Source: Anthopleura xanthogrammica
Lineage: Eukaryota > Cnidaria > Anthozoa > Actiniaria > Actiniidae
Reading direction: 5' to 3'
Assembly: GCA_964019055.1 (NCBI GenBank)
Contig: OZ025217.1
Span: 9,323,755 to 9,387,754 of the forward strand
DNA length: 64,000 nucleotides
Shown here: one piece after another, positions 31,768-56,427 of the stretch
Numbering within the stretch: the stretch's first letter is position 1
Layout of the letters: each line of letters starts with the position of its first letter
Made by a program: the position numbers and the translations under genes
Notes under the pieces: generated by a model
Told to the model about the DNA's origin: nothing
Databases searched by the model: none
The model's input: the letters and a program-made list of their open reading frames with translations, nothing else

Positions 31768-32243
31768 AGAGTGATTACAATAAACCCGTTCAACAAAATC
31801 TGTTAGTCAAAGTCTACGACTATCTGCTAGCGTTTATTAGTGTGTATTAGCCTAGTGTAACTAGCTCATGTGTGAAGACTACAACTTTATTGGTTAAATT
31901 TATCAAGACGAAATAACGGTCTCATTCTACTGAAAAACAATATTTTTACTACGAGTCATTTGCTTTACAAATTTTAAACTGTAAATAAGTAATTCATTCA
32001 TTCCGTGTAAAAGATGATAAAAGATTGAATTAAAGCTACAATCTCTCCAGTTATCCGACTTAAAAATTGAAATACATATAAATGTCAATAAACATGTATA
32101 GACTACATTCATTTGTTGTCTGTTTAATAATTTTTGTTTTAGTTAGACTATTTGTAGTCTACTTAGAGTCTATTAGCTATTACTTGTGATTAATAGTGTG
32201 TATTAGTCTAGTAATTGTTGAACGGGTTTATTGCAATCACTCT
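31768..32243. mobile_element. TIR element with AGAGTGATT...AACGGGTTTATTG ends
   Basis: The left end AGAGTGATTACAATAAACCC and the right end GGGTTTATTGCAATCACTCT are inverted over at least 30 bases. The interior has TTAGTGTGTATTAGCCTAG-like motifs but no transposase. Confidence 0.7.
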
Positions 32244-32260
32244 ATGCAGATATACAGTAT

Positions 32261-32403
32261 AGAGTGATTCTCATAAACCCGTGAAATACACTTTAGTGTA
32301 TTACGCATTACTTCACTCTAATTCTTTTGTTTTCTATTGTGTTTATCTGACTATTACACTTTAATAAGCACACTTTGTTTCACGGGTTAATGAAAACCAC
32401 TCT
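32261..32403. mobile_element. Related short TIR element, 143 bp
   Basis: AGAGTGATTCTCATAAACCC at one end faces GGGTTAATGAAAACCACTCT at the other. It is a diverged, shorter relative of the neighbour at 31768, only 18 bases away. Confidence 0.65.
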
Positions 32404-32489
32404 ATCTTATTTCCATAGTCAGCTTTCTTTTGTGTCTATTTGACTACCGTATTACACATTAACAAGTATTTTTTGTTTTAATGAAATAA

Positions 32490-32631
32490 AGAGTTGTTCT
32501 CATTAACCCGTGCAACAAAGTGTGCTTAATAAAGTGTAATAGTCAAACAAAATAAAATAGAAAACATAAGAATCAGAGTGAAATAGAGTGTAATACGCTA
32601 AAGTGTATTTCACGGGTTTATGAGAACTTTC
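32490..32631. mobile_element. Related short TIR element, 142 bp, opposite internal order
   Basis: The ends AGAGTTGTTCTCATTAACCC and GGGTTTATGAGAACTTTCT are inverted. The interior (CAAAGTGTGCTTAATAAAGTG) is the reverse complement of the 32261 element, so the two face each other. Confidence 0.65.
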
Positions 32632-34415
32632 TAAATAAGCTAAGTGATGATTATCTATTTTTTTAGTGGCTTAAAAGCCACTGCTGCTGGAGGGAGGCCA
32701 AAGTGCCGCTAGACAAAGAATGCACTCTTACTCCATAACCCGCTGTTTCTGTGTTTGCATTTGGAGTATCAATATTGCGTTCTTTGAATTTATTAAACAG
32801 TTATTCCTAGCTCCATGCTGAGATAACTGAATGAATGGTCGTTCCAATCACAGTGGGTATTCCTTTTTCACTTCTTGTTTCAACGATAAAATGGCACTTG
32901 GATAAGAATCAATTCAAAGACCCTATAAAATCATGCAGACATGGTCAAGAATCCGTAAAAATGCCATTTACCTGAAATTTACTAACCGTGTTACGGCAAT
33001 TACGTAAATAAACTAAATTTTAATACCACAAAAAAAATGAGATTAAAACATTTGAAGTACAGCCCAATATACTTCTTTTTTGGAAGAATCCGTAAAAATG
33101 CCATTGGAAATGTACGTTTGTCTGGCCATATAATCACCGTTACGGCATTAACATGAATTAACTAAAATTGAACAGGTTGAATGACCAAAGAAATTAGATC
33201 AAAAAAAACATTTGTACAGTCCAAAAGAGTACAGTCCAAAAAACTTTTTTTTTTACCCAATTCTTTCTTTCTAGCTGTTTTCAAATCCAACTTCTAAGTA
33301 TTAGTGCCATTCACCTTCGAGTACTTTGCTTTCTGGCTAAAAAAAACTAGGTCAGCTCTAAATTGAGGTAAAAGATAAACGTGTATGATTCCTCGGTACA
33401 ACATGGTTCAGTTTTCTGGATAGAAAAGCTGCAGAGTCTCAGCCGTATGTTCCCAAAACGTGGCCGGAATTTTTGTCTATTTTTTCGTGGACCATCGCTT
33501 TTAGAAAATAAGTTGCGGACCGAGCTTTAAAACCCCTTAACTCAAGCAGCTCAAGTGATGTCTTAAAGTACACAAGTTTTAACTGAGTTTAATATTACTC
33601 TTAAAATCAACAAGCCAAAAAGACGAACACTCCAAATTTCAGCTGTTTTTTCTATCGGTGCTGAAGGACTAAAACCCTACTTTACAGTTTGATTACTAAA
33701 GGTTGGTTTGGTGGTGTTCAATTATTTAAGTTAAGAATTGTAGATATTTTATCATCAAATGTGCATGAACTGAATCTGTTGTTGAAAGTTCGAAGCAAGG
33801 ATGATAAATGGCCTCGTATTACAAAGCATTGAAAATGATCATGAGTTTGAAAGGAATTACTTCCAAGCTCAGTCATATCTCGTTGCCACGATACTTCAAG
33901 GACGAGGCTAATACAAGTTTTTAGTTACTTTAGGCTTCCAATAGTCCTACAATTTGTCATTCACAGTAAACCAGATATTTTAATGGCTACAGACTCACTT
34001 ATGAAGTAGCTATTTATAGACTCCTTGCAGCACTTCGAAATGTAGCTCAACTTGGCTGACAAAAAAAAAAAAGCCCAAAAAGACGAAAAACTTACCTTTA
34101 TGAACACAATGTTTCAGCTGTTGTTTTTACCGGTGCTCAAGGACTGAAACCTTTCTTTAAGTTTGATTCCTGAGGGATGGTTTGGTGGTTTTTATTCAGC
34201 TGTTATCACTAATCTAAAGAAGTCAAATACTTTAACTTTAGGAGAAGGAAAAGGTTAAACTCTCTGGGGTATTTGACCAATTAAGAAATCATGCAAAATG
34301 TTATGACTGCCAAACCCCGTGAGAGCTAAGGTTAGAAGAGACAGAATACTTAGATATGTCTAAACACAGCAGGGTGAAAGAATACTCCAGTCTTGGCTTC
34401 TCCGTGCTCAAGGTT

Positions 34416-35240
34416 CAGAGGCGGATCCAGGATTTTTGAGAGGGGGGTGACTGAGATCCCAAAACTTTGAATGTACTTTTATATAATATTCACGGAGTGC
34501 AAAGGGGGTTCACGTGATCTGTCACTGGTTTAAAATAACAGATAAAAAAATCTACAATCATCATGACTGACCTCTCAGTGAGTCACTGAATTCGTAATAG
34601 AAAAACAGCTTACTGAGTTAAAGATGAAATATTTAATTCAAACAAAAGCATTTTTTAAAAAGAGCATACCAGGTCCAGGGTTGGATTTCTTTGCTTGGGA
34701 CTCGTAGGTTTCACATTCAGATTGCTTGCCATGTGCTCGAACGGATTGGTCTTCTTGACATTGACTAGTTAAAATCAAATTTCATTTTTGAAATATAACC
34801 ATTAAATAATTCATTGACTTTGCAAAACTACTGCCGGCTCCACTCGTATTTAGCACGTTTTACTTACCTACTAGACTGGCTAAAAAACGAAAATAGTTTC
34901 TTTTGCTTTGACATGATCGTAAAGCTCTTCGATCGAAGTGTTTAGGCCTAGATCTTGCTCAGGTGTACAAACGCGTTTATCAGACATACACAGGAAGCCC
35001 AAAAAGGCGGGAAAGTAGAAAAGGCGGGAAAGTAGAAAAGGCGGGAAAGCAGATATGGGGCAGAAAGCCGTGATGCCTGTTAAACGCGAAAAAATGAGAC
35101 AGCTTGAATGAAAAATGATATCAAAATTTTAAAAAATGAAAAAAATCTAAAAAGCTGATGTCAAGATCAAAAATAAATATTCAACTGGCCAAAAAGGGGG
35201 TGACTAATCACCCCCGTCACCACCCCTAAATCCGCCCCTG
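34416..35240. mobile_element. hAT-like DNA transposon relic, 825 bp, 5-bp target duplication
   Basis: The element begins CAGAGGCGGATCCAGGATTT and ends AAATCCGCCCCTG, flanked on both sides by AGGTT. An exon-like open stretch (34764-34670, with fair splice signals) and a GGCGGGAAAGTAGAAAA tandem repeat lie inside. No intact transposase frame remains. Confidence 0.75.
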
Positions 35241-37384
35241 AGGTTAGCCTCCATTTTGTATAGAATATTCATGTGTTCCAGTAAAGGTCCGTGGAATTTC
35301 AAAGTTGTTGAAGTTGAGTATTCCTTACTTTATCGTTGGTATTTGTTGACACTGAAAATGAGGCTAACCCTGAATACAATACAATAAAATACTTCTTATT
35401 CACATTTCTATTAGTATATATATTTACAGGTTTACATAATCTGCTATATTTTTTTTTCAGCACAAGTTGTTTTAAGGTTGTTTTTTTTTAGCAAAAATAT
35501 AGTTTTTTGAAATGTTTAGTATCCAAATGAACCATTAGGTTTTCTAGTTATATTAGATACATTTTGATGAGCTAACACACACAACAATAAATATATCAAT
35601 TTACATAATAAAGAACGAAGGAAGAAAGTATAGAATAAATGAGTCTATAATCAAGGAACACAGCGGTTTTGCAGGAATTCAAAAATATTCATTTCTAGTA
35701 CATGGGCTATTGTTGTATTTAGGCTACAGACTAAGCCACAGGGAGCCCAATTTAGTTAGTGAACGAGTGAAAATACATTCCGATTTTTCTTCTGTATTTG
35801 AGGTCAAGATAGTGTATCTTTTCCGAAAGCTTATCAAAGTATGTTTATACAAAGCAACCACGGTACGAAGAATGAAAAATGGTCCCAGGGGGATTTGGCG
35901 ATTTTATTGGTTTTATTTAGCCGGTTGTGCCCTGTAGTGGCGGGGTATCGGGTAGAATTCCCCCCACTCCTTCCCCCCGACTAAAAATATTATATGGCTC
36001 ACCTCAAAACCGATAGTACATATATCACTTCAATTTGGCTTTCAGTTTGGACATAATTAGAGGACAAAACCAGGGAGTACACTAAACCTCATTCGGGGGT
36101 GGATGGGTGGATAGGTCTAAATTGGCTCCCTCCACGTTTTAGCCTCGTTCCTCAAAGGGTTTTGTGATGATTACTGACTAGGAGGGGAGGGTTGGGTATT
36201 CAACAACCAACACATGGAGATGTTTTGTGACAAAGAATGTCTTTATTGTGCTATAAAAGTTACTCATAATTCACTGGCAACAAGCTATGCATCTTTCTTT
36301 GCAGTCCTGGAATAATTGTTAATCAAGAGTCAATTTTTGATATTCTTGTTAATTGAGTGATCAAATATGCTCTAATCTGAATTTATGCTCATCCTCGGGG
36401 TAATAATGGGCTGATGTATTCTTCGTTTTCACATGACGTCATGTTAAAGTAATTTAACATAAGATTTTTCAATGAATTCTTTGGTTATATCTTCCAACAT
36501 GGCGGGCTTACCTTTTGTTTTTTCGCTCCCTTGTCAATGATTGAAAACCGCGAATTTGTTCCTTTGCTTTCCCTGATGCCTCGAGTTTCTTCTTACATTC
36601 TTAATTAGTGATCACTCAACCAAACTGACATCAAAAGTGATCTGAAACCAGAGAAAATCTACTACGCATGTTCGTAGGATATATGCAAATGTGCATATTA
36701 CGTCAGTATTCGTGCTGTTTTTTAAAGCTAGATAAATTCATAAAAATCCTTATTAAGAAAAGGGTTTTATAAAATACCAAAACTTAAGTCACCAATACTT
36801 TCATATTATCTTTCTTAATACAATTTCTTGCATTTTCCAACGTTTTGCATAGTTGGAGCAAAGAAATTCATTTCTTCTCGTACCTTGGTCGACACTATAG
36901 CTAGAGAAAAACGTTTGCGCATGCGTGCCTTTCCGCACGCTTTCCAAGAATTTACAAGCATTTTAGTGAGAAAATAAATGCTTGTTTTCTCCGAGTATAC
37001 AAAACATTTCGTGAGTATACTTTTGTGAGACCAAGATACTGTATTAATTAAGACAATATGAAAGGATTAACCTTAAGTTTCAAGAACTAACCTTAAGTTT
37101 TGGCATTTTGTAAAGACTATTTTTCAGGCAAGTGTGAAAGTCAAATTTGCATATTTTTATAATAGCTCGAAGAGTCTTTTGACTTATTTGCATACGGACT
37201 TAGAGCATGCGCAGACGTTTTTCACGCGTGTCACCTTGGTCTTTTGTCTCGGAAAAACGAGCTGAAATGCACGCATGCGCAGACGTTTTTCTCTAGTGTC
37301 GCTCTATTGTTTTAGGTATGGATTACGTCACAGAATGCTACCTATAGTTCCATAAAAGACCTTTTTAGCTTGAGCGGTTTGTTG

Positions 37385-37610
37385 TTCCATTTCAGACCAC
37401 GTGCATTCCTTAGAATATCATTTCTTTGTTTAAAGGTTGTGCATAAGAAGACACATGAATATGGATACAACTCAAACAAAAAATCTTATTCTTAAGACCA
37501 CATGTCATTCCCTAGAGTATCATTTCTTTGTTTAACGGTTGTGCTTAAGAAGACACATGAATATTGATACAACTCAAACAAAAAATCTTATGTGGTCTGA
37601 AAATGGGGCA
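37385..37610. mobile_element. Two nested or tandem copies of the TTTCAGACCA foldback family
   Basis: TATCATTTCTTTGTTTAA and CAACTCAAACAAAAAATCTTA each occur twice, with inverted ends CATTTCAGACCACG and TGTGGTCTGAAAATG. It is related to 14785-14935. Confidence 0.6.
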
Positions 37611-38945
37611 ACAAACCACCTAAACTAAAATTAAAGGTCATCCAGCTGATCTGAGAAAAAATATTAGCAAATCAGAATTGAGAGAATTTGCAAAACTGAG
37701 GTGTCATCCTTAGTAGCCAGGCTTCTTGAGAAACGGTTATTTCTTTATTTCATTTTTCCACTCAATGATAAATATCATAGTAAATGCTTACAAAATATCA
37801 AAAACCTCTCCTCAAACTCTAGATTTATCTCAGATAAATATAAGTCAAATTTCGGTATCAGGTATCATGACTCCTCAGTTTTGCTGTGACGTCATTTTAC
37901 GTCACTATTTCAGATCAGCTGGATTAAATACTGTACGGTGAAAATTGTAGAAATTTTATCATCAAATGAGCGTGAATCTGTTGCTGGAAGTTCGAAGAAA
38001 GAATGATAATCGGCCTCGTATTACAAAGCAGTGAAAATGATCATGAATTTGAGAAAGAGATAACTACCAAGTTCCGCCATTTCTCGTTCCCACAACTGCC
38101 TTGGATGACGAACGAGCCCATTACCAGTCTGACTTACTTTAGGCTTACAATAGTCCTATTTCTAATTTACTGTATGAACTGTATTTACTATTCACTATAT
38201 GTTGGACATTAGGACAAGGGGTTTATATCATCTATTTTTGATGACTACAGACTCACCTACACATAATTAACTTAATTTACGAGTTAGCTTTTTATAGATA
38301 TCTATCAAAAACCGCGGGATTTCAAAACATTGATATTGTTCAAGTTGCACATTCTTTACATTACAGTTGACTTTTGTGAATGATTTGCTCTTAAAAGAAG
38401 CTAATCCTGTACAAGTGAGTCTGTAGTCAAGGAACACAGCGGTATTTACCGAATGAGAAAATGAACTATTTACCAAATAGGCCGTTTGCATGATAACACC
38501 TACATGTTACCCATAGCTTAATACCTATAGACCTCTTTAACTTCCTTGTTTGTTGTGCCATTTTAGACCATGTGATGCCAGTCTTTCGTTAAATATCTTC
38601 AACATGGCCGCGATGACGTAAGGTGCAATCAAAGCAAATAAGTTGTTAATCAGCATGTGGTTTCATACAGATATACATCCATACAGTTCAACCCTCATCG
38701 ATATGTGTCCTCTTCATCTAATGTATCGTGTCTTGATGGGTATCGTCAGTTTTTTGGTACTCATTGCTGTGCATATTTATACAGATGTACATCCATACAG
38801 TTCATCCCTCATCGATATGTGTCCTCTTCATCTAATGTATCGTGTCTTGATGGGTACCGTCAGTTTGTTGGTACTCATTGCTGTGCATATTTATACATAT
38901 ATACATCCATACAGTTCAACCCTCATCGATATGTGTCCTCTTCAT

Positions 38946-50586
<11,641 letters not shown>

Positions 50587-50924
50587 TTTGAATCCCTGAC
50601 GCTTGAGTTTTGAGTTTCTCCAAGTGATATAATGGGATCATAGTCTTCTCTTAACTACCGAGAAAACAACTTGCGTCATCACTAAAAGGAGAACGTTTAT
50701 CCATTCAAACTAACGGTTGCCTCATTGGCTAAGAATAAAGTAATAATAACAAAGAAATAGGGGGTTGGGTGGGAAACGACGTGAGGTTGAGTGTATTCAC
50801 GATCGAGGATCAACAGCTGCTTTAACGGTAAAGGAAACATTTTATAATTATATAATTATAATTATCATGATGGATGGAAGGGTTGAATAATTCGTCCGTC
50901 TCTCCATCCATCCATCCATTCAAC

Positions 50925-51105
50925 CTCCTTCCTTCCTTCCTTCCTTCCTTCCTTCCTTCCTTCCTTCCTTCCTTCCTTCCTTCCTTCCTTCCTTCCTTCC
51001 TTCCTTCCTTCCTTCCTTCCTTCCTTCATTCATTCATTCCTTCCCTCCTTGCTTTCTTTCTTCCTTTCTTTCTTTCTGCTTTCTTTCTTTCTTTCTTTCT
51101 TTGCT
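50925..51105. repeat. (CCTT)n and related tetranucleotide microsatellite
   Basis: About 20 or more CCTT units are followed by ATTC and CTTT units. The Pro/Ser/Phe-rich frame over it is not a gene. The remainder of 50587-53376 shows no gene. A dispersed repeat containing GAGGCTAACCCTGAG occurs near 52005 and 35380. Confidence 0.95.
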
Positions 51106-53376
51106 CCCCCAAGTATTCCACTCAACTTCTCTCAATCAATACATTTTATCAATTATTCTATTTTTCATCGCAATTCATTTCAAAACAAAAAATAAATAAA
51201 CAAATCACAAACCAATTTTCTAGCTATAGTAAGAATTTTTCTTTCGAGCAGTTTTTTTGGGTGAGAAACAATGGAAATATTGCTAAAATATTCGACGTAA
51301 CTGGGGTTGGAAAATTTTAAAACTTATTTATATCGGCGAAGATCAAAGGCTTTACAGTCACTCAGTAGAGACCATCAAAGTGACGCCGGTCAATCGGAAG
51401 TATTCTAAAAAATACGTGGAACTATTAAGAATCAAAGTTTAGAGATTACACTGAAATCTTTGTAACTCAGACTGTTTGTGACGATTAGGATATTTTCTTG
51501 ACGACTCAAACCTAGATTTAAAACTAAATTCGATGCAGAAATAACATTATACAAGCTAAATATAACCCTGAATATATTCTTAAATAAATTATTAAATAAA
51601 TTCTTTCTTAATAAATAAGTTCACAGTTCTTAGCACAATTTAATTATATGTAAAAGTAGTTAAAGAAAATTATTAACTGGACGGAATGGAAGCCTTAGAG
51701 CAAAACTTTTTATAACTTAAGACGACTAGAATTTCAAATAATAATAAAGCTAAAACAAAACAAAAAACGAAAAAGGCGAAAAACAGAGCGAATTTTCGTT
51801 TTATTTTGGAGAATTTGGATTTTGTTGACAGTAGTGAAATACTATACCGTTGTTTCCCTTGTTTACATATTAAGGTTACCCTCATTTCAGCGCCAGAATA
51901 TTCACAAATACCAACGGTAAAGTAAAGAATGCTCAACTTCAACAATATAAACACTTTGAAATTCCACGGGCCTTCACTGGAACACGTGAATATTCTACAC
52001 AAAATAGAGGCTAACCCTGAGCAACAGAGAACCCAAGGCTGGGGTATTATTGAAAACGAAAAAGATTTCATTTGAGTTCGTCTGCAATCGTCGCTGTAAA
52101 GTATGAATAATTCTGACAAATTTTGACTACAAATAATATTCAAGTAATGATCAAACAATAATATATTTTTCCTTTCAATTGTGAAAATAATTTTCAAGCA
52201 ACCCATACATTTTTGTGTTTGAAAAGCATAATTTTTTTCTCTTCTCAAGAAAGTTTGGAAACAAAAAAATTTTTTTTTAAGTTTTAGAAAACTTTCATTT
52301 TCGGTCCAATGGCTTTCCATTCATTTGAATAAAACTATTCACATGTATTTTGGACATTTACTATTAATGTTTGGTATATACTAGTTATAACTTAACAGAC
52401 CACTGATTTTCTTCCGAAATTTATTGGTAATGCATATTCTTCGATTCGTTTTCACTTATTATTATCAATACTCTCGTTTCGAATTCTCTTTTACGCTGTG
52501 TTAGCCTCAAAACCGTGTAATATATTCTTTTATTCAGTAACAGCCCGTGGTAATTCAAGAGATCTGTGTGTAAAGAAGACAATAAAAATACTTTGAAATT
52601 TCACGAGTTTTATCTAAATTTCTGCATAATTTACGCACAATTGAGGCTAACACAGCGTAAAAGAGAACTCGAAACGGGAGTATTGTTAAGACCACCAGCA
52701 TGGCTTCCATGTCTTCGTCTCTTGGCTCTCTTGGGAATGGTTGCAAACCATCATTGAGTTTAAGATTATTTTAGCATTTTTAGGATTTAAAAAAAAATAA
52801 ATTCCAAGTAAGCCAAAAAATAAAAAATACCATGTATTGTTTACAACTCGAAAAAATTCGCCAAAAAATAGAAAATAGGGAAATAGAAAAAATGGCGAAA
52901 TTTTTGAGCGTAACAAAATCGAGTCTGCAAAGCAGGCTAATGAGTTTCAAATTTGAATCATTTTCTTCCAAATATCTTTTTAAAGATAATTAAAGTATGA
53001 CAGCTTGTACACTCTCCCAAGAAGCCGATGTTAGAGTACAGACAAACCGGCTAAGCATCAGTTGATTGTATTAGTGGAAGTGGAAACCTTGTGGTTTTAC
53101 GTACGTTAATTGCACTCAATTTGAACGACCTTCATCAGTTATGCCATGCATAAATTAGCACACATCAAGTGATGACTAACGGGGGTGGTGACGATCAATC
53201 ATCCTTGTTGAGCTACGCCGAAAGATAATTACACGTTCGCTTGAAGATTAGAAGTTTACCTTCTCATGTTAAAAATATTTCACCACTCAAAAATAAACCT
53301 CTTCGCGCCACCATGTGACATTCTCTATGCATTAGATGTTTGACAATAATATCTATTCCGTCCTTTTTTTTACTAG

Positions 53377-54765
53377 AACCCTTGTTCTTCCTCTCCTTGT
53401 CCCGCAAGCAGGCTGTGCACGCCTGACTTCAGGTCAAACCGCTACAACTGCGATGGTGAGTTAAGAAGCGTTACTTTGATTTTTTTCTTGCCTATATTTT
53501 TATTAGGAACAAAATAGAATTGATAAGAACAGATTATTATAAGTTATAGCATGACATGAGGGTGATTAGTGATTAAATGGAAGCTACTCCTACCGGAAGC
53601 TACTCCTACCTCCTAGAAGTACGAAACCTTCACCTTGTATATTAATCTAAATACAACAATCGATGTGGGATGACAGTACGAAACAATGTGACGTCATGCT
53701 CGTTGAAAACATCAAAATGTATTTTCTTAAATTACACTGCTTTTGAAATATATTCTTCAGAAATAAGTATCTTCATTAAAACGCATTTGATAATAATAAT
53801 GCTAGTAATATACAAAATTCTTAACAATGTTGTTTGGGATTTACAGCATTGCCACTACACACTGTATATATTATATTAACAATAAACCGTGTGAAGTACG
53901 AAGTCATAAAAAAATATTTGTTTGTATCTCTCACCTGCAGATGGTGGTTGAACGTCATGGAGTCCTTGGTCCAACTGCAACCCCTCAGCCGAGCGAACTG
54001 TACTGGACCAGGAATAGAGACAAAGAAATGCATCATACCAGTCCCTGCTCCACACGGTAAATGCAGTGTTATTTTTTTTTAAATTGTGTGCTTTATTTTT
54101 TGTAAGGGCCACCAGTTGATCAGTGCTTTGCACATAATATATTTTTTGGGGCATACAGCTTGATAATAAACAGAAATACGAGAAGATTTGTCATTTTTTA
54201 ATTTGAGAATATTTCGGCCTTTCTCCAAAGGCCATTTAAAGGATTTTTCTTTTTTTTTTCTTTTTTTTTTTTTAATATTCTCAAATTTTATAAAATAACA
54301 AATACGTCTTCTCGTATTTCTGTTTATTATTTACGCATACTGCTTTCTTCGTTTTGAATAAAAACGACCAAAAATTTGTGAAAACATTCCAATAAACTGT
54401 CGTATATTTTTCGTCATATAGGCTGCGAGAGTCCGTTAGGGATGGAAAGTGGAAATATTTCTGACTCGCAGATAACAGCATCATCATTCTATCGATCTTA
54501 CAAAGCAAATGCACCATCACATGGGCGTTTGAATAAAAATGTGAGCACCGATAGCTGGGGAGGATGGTTCGCATGATCTCAATCTGCAGGAGAGTATCTA
54601 CAGGTTGATCTTAGCAGTGTCAAGATGATTACTGGAGTCGCCACACAAGGAAGACCCACAACCATTGATTGATATCCTCTAGCAACTCAATGGGTTACTG
54701 AGTATACAGTGTCATATTCTAACGATACAAGCAGCTGGGTAAACTATGAAGGAGACTGTAATCAG
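53377..54765 (+). pseudogene. Decayed linker-TSP1-discoidin gene fragment (divergent paralogue)
   Basis: Three exons with intact splice signals match the minus-strand gene. 53377-53455 is a cysteine-rich linker (NPCSSSPCPASRLCTPDF, phase 0 to 1, donor GATG|GTGAG). 53941-54056 is a TSP1 repeat in which the first Trp codon is TGA and a one-base deletion shifts the frame before CTGPG. 54422-54765 is the discoidin first part (PLGMESGNISDSQITASS, phase 1 to 0, 344 nt), with two in-frame TGA codons where Trp is expected in at least one (WFA*SQ) and one further on (TID*YP). No signal, PAN or second discoidin exon was found around it. It preserves the ancestral exon order and the linker that the copy at 38946-50586 lacks. 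Confidence 0.8.
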
Positions 54766-54904
54766 GTTCGTGATCCTTTTAATTGAATCAGTACCTAAAG
54801 GTTAGAGTGCCTATGACACATCTGACTATATTTTCAGTATATATTCTACATTGGGTGAGCTGTTGACTGCCCAGAAAAAAAAAAATAGTTTGAGTGATGC
54901 GTCT

Positions 54905-55076
54905 TGAAGTCTACATAGGTAGTTTGCAATCATTCCCAAGAGATAAAAATAACAAAAGACATGGCGGCCATGTTGATGGATATAACAAAAGAGACTGATC
55001 GTCCTTGTTCTTACGACGGTAACACTTAATAGCCAGTGGCAATAGAATAGAAATACAGAAGTTGATCAATTTTTTA

Positions 55077-55125
<49 letters not shown>
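54905..55125. repeat. ATGGCGGCCAT dispersed repeat plus (ATT)n microsatellite
   Basis: GTTTGCAATCATTCCCAAGAG and GACATGGCGGCCATGTTG match the family at 7495-8340. An (ATT)n tract of about 15 units follows. No gene is seen in 54766-56427 except the paralogous upstream region of the TRIM-NHL gene from about 55980. Confidence 0.75.
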
Positions 55126-56427
55126 TGGGCTTTCACCTAGTTGGAGCTTGCTCTGTTGTGATTGTCCCTCACTGAAATTTTTTTCCCGTTATTATTCTCG
55201 TTTCTTAATCAGTTTTTCTTGTTAATTTTTCAACTGTTTTGTTTGTTTTTATTTACTCAGTGGAAGTTTAATAAATAAATAAATAAAAACCACTAAACCC
55301 GGGATATTAGACTAATACACTTTACTAGACCCTAATTCCATAGTTTTCCTTTGTGTGTAATTGACTATTACACTTTAACTCACCGGGGTAAAATTTGTTA
55401 ACAAATAGTCAGCTAAGATTTCAAGACTCAAAGCTCGCACTTCAAAAAAAAAGATGAGATTTACATGGTTGAAATCTGTGTTTCTTCAGCTTCAAGAAAA
55501 CACCTACCTTTATGGACATTAGATGAGTAGTTTGTGCGCTACGAGGTATTTTGTGAACGTAGTCGCGAAGTCCCCTGGTACCTTAAAGCCAATTCTCCTT
55601 CTAACAGGTCTAACTACCGCCTGATTTCTGTTCTTCCAACATTAACTACGAATATTGAGCGCCTTATAAATATCTGATAAAACAACTCTCGACTAATCAA
55701 CATTGCTTTAGAATACGATATTTCCGATTGGAATTTTTTTAATTCGTAGACAGCCATGCTAGCTAATTTGTTGACCTTGTGGGACATGGCAACGGTAACT
55801 AAGGGAAGTAGTCAGAACGATAAATACTATCGCATCCTGAAAACTACCAGCTAGAATTACGACATCAATTTCCCTTTTACCATTGTTTCTTTAAACTTCA
55901 AAAACCTAGGAAACGACTTTACATACCCGTAGTACTTGTTTTATTCTTTTCTATCTCTTTTAACATTGATATTTTTCATATTCTTTGACATTCTCCTTTC
56001 AATGCAAATAACTACCTCACACTACCCCCAACGGGGATACAAGTGCTCTTCTAATTTATGCAGTTGTAACGAATAACTATTTCTAGAACATACATACTTA
56101 ACGTCACATTTTAATTCCAAGAAAAACAAATTTGAGAACGGGAGTCAACAAACGATTAAACCGCTTCCAAGTGCAGAGACAACGTGATGTTCACTGTAGA
56201 CCATTCAATACTATCACTAACGAAGTACAAAGTTTCAAAAGATGTATTTTCAGTAAATAATTCCCTTGCAGTAACTCAGTGATCCGATAAAAATAAATGC
56301 TCTTCTTAAATTTATGCATGGCGTGACATTATTTCAAGGAAGTAAAGGTCACGCTCATATCAAAGAATCGCCAGACAATAGACTGGCAAACAACATTATA
56401 CAAACAACTCCCTCAACTCCTCAAGAC

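Larger units (their letters stand above)
33600..38460. repeat. Gene-poor region with diverged segmental duplicates
   Basis: A block at about 33770-33910 (CGAAGCAAGGATGATAAATGG, GGCCTCGTATTACAAAGCA) recurs at about 37970-38110. The sequence with AATCAAGGAACACAGCGGT occurs at about 35640 and 38420. Similar pairs (CAGCTGTT...GGTGCT) lie at 33640 and 34115. No exon was recognised in 32632-38945 outside transposons. Confidence 0.55.

Noticed and set aside
34670..34764. Exon-like minus-strand stretch (QCQEDQSVRAHGKQ) with splice signals.
   Set aside because: It lies inside the 825-bp hAT-like element, has no partner exon and is probably transposon sequence.
51673..52320. 215-codon minus-strand frame.
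   Set aside because: Composition is Phe/Lys/Leu-rich from AT-rich DNA. It crosses a dispersed repeat (GAGGCTAACCCTGAG family) and shows no motif.
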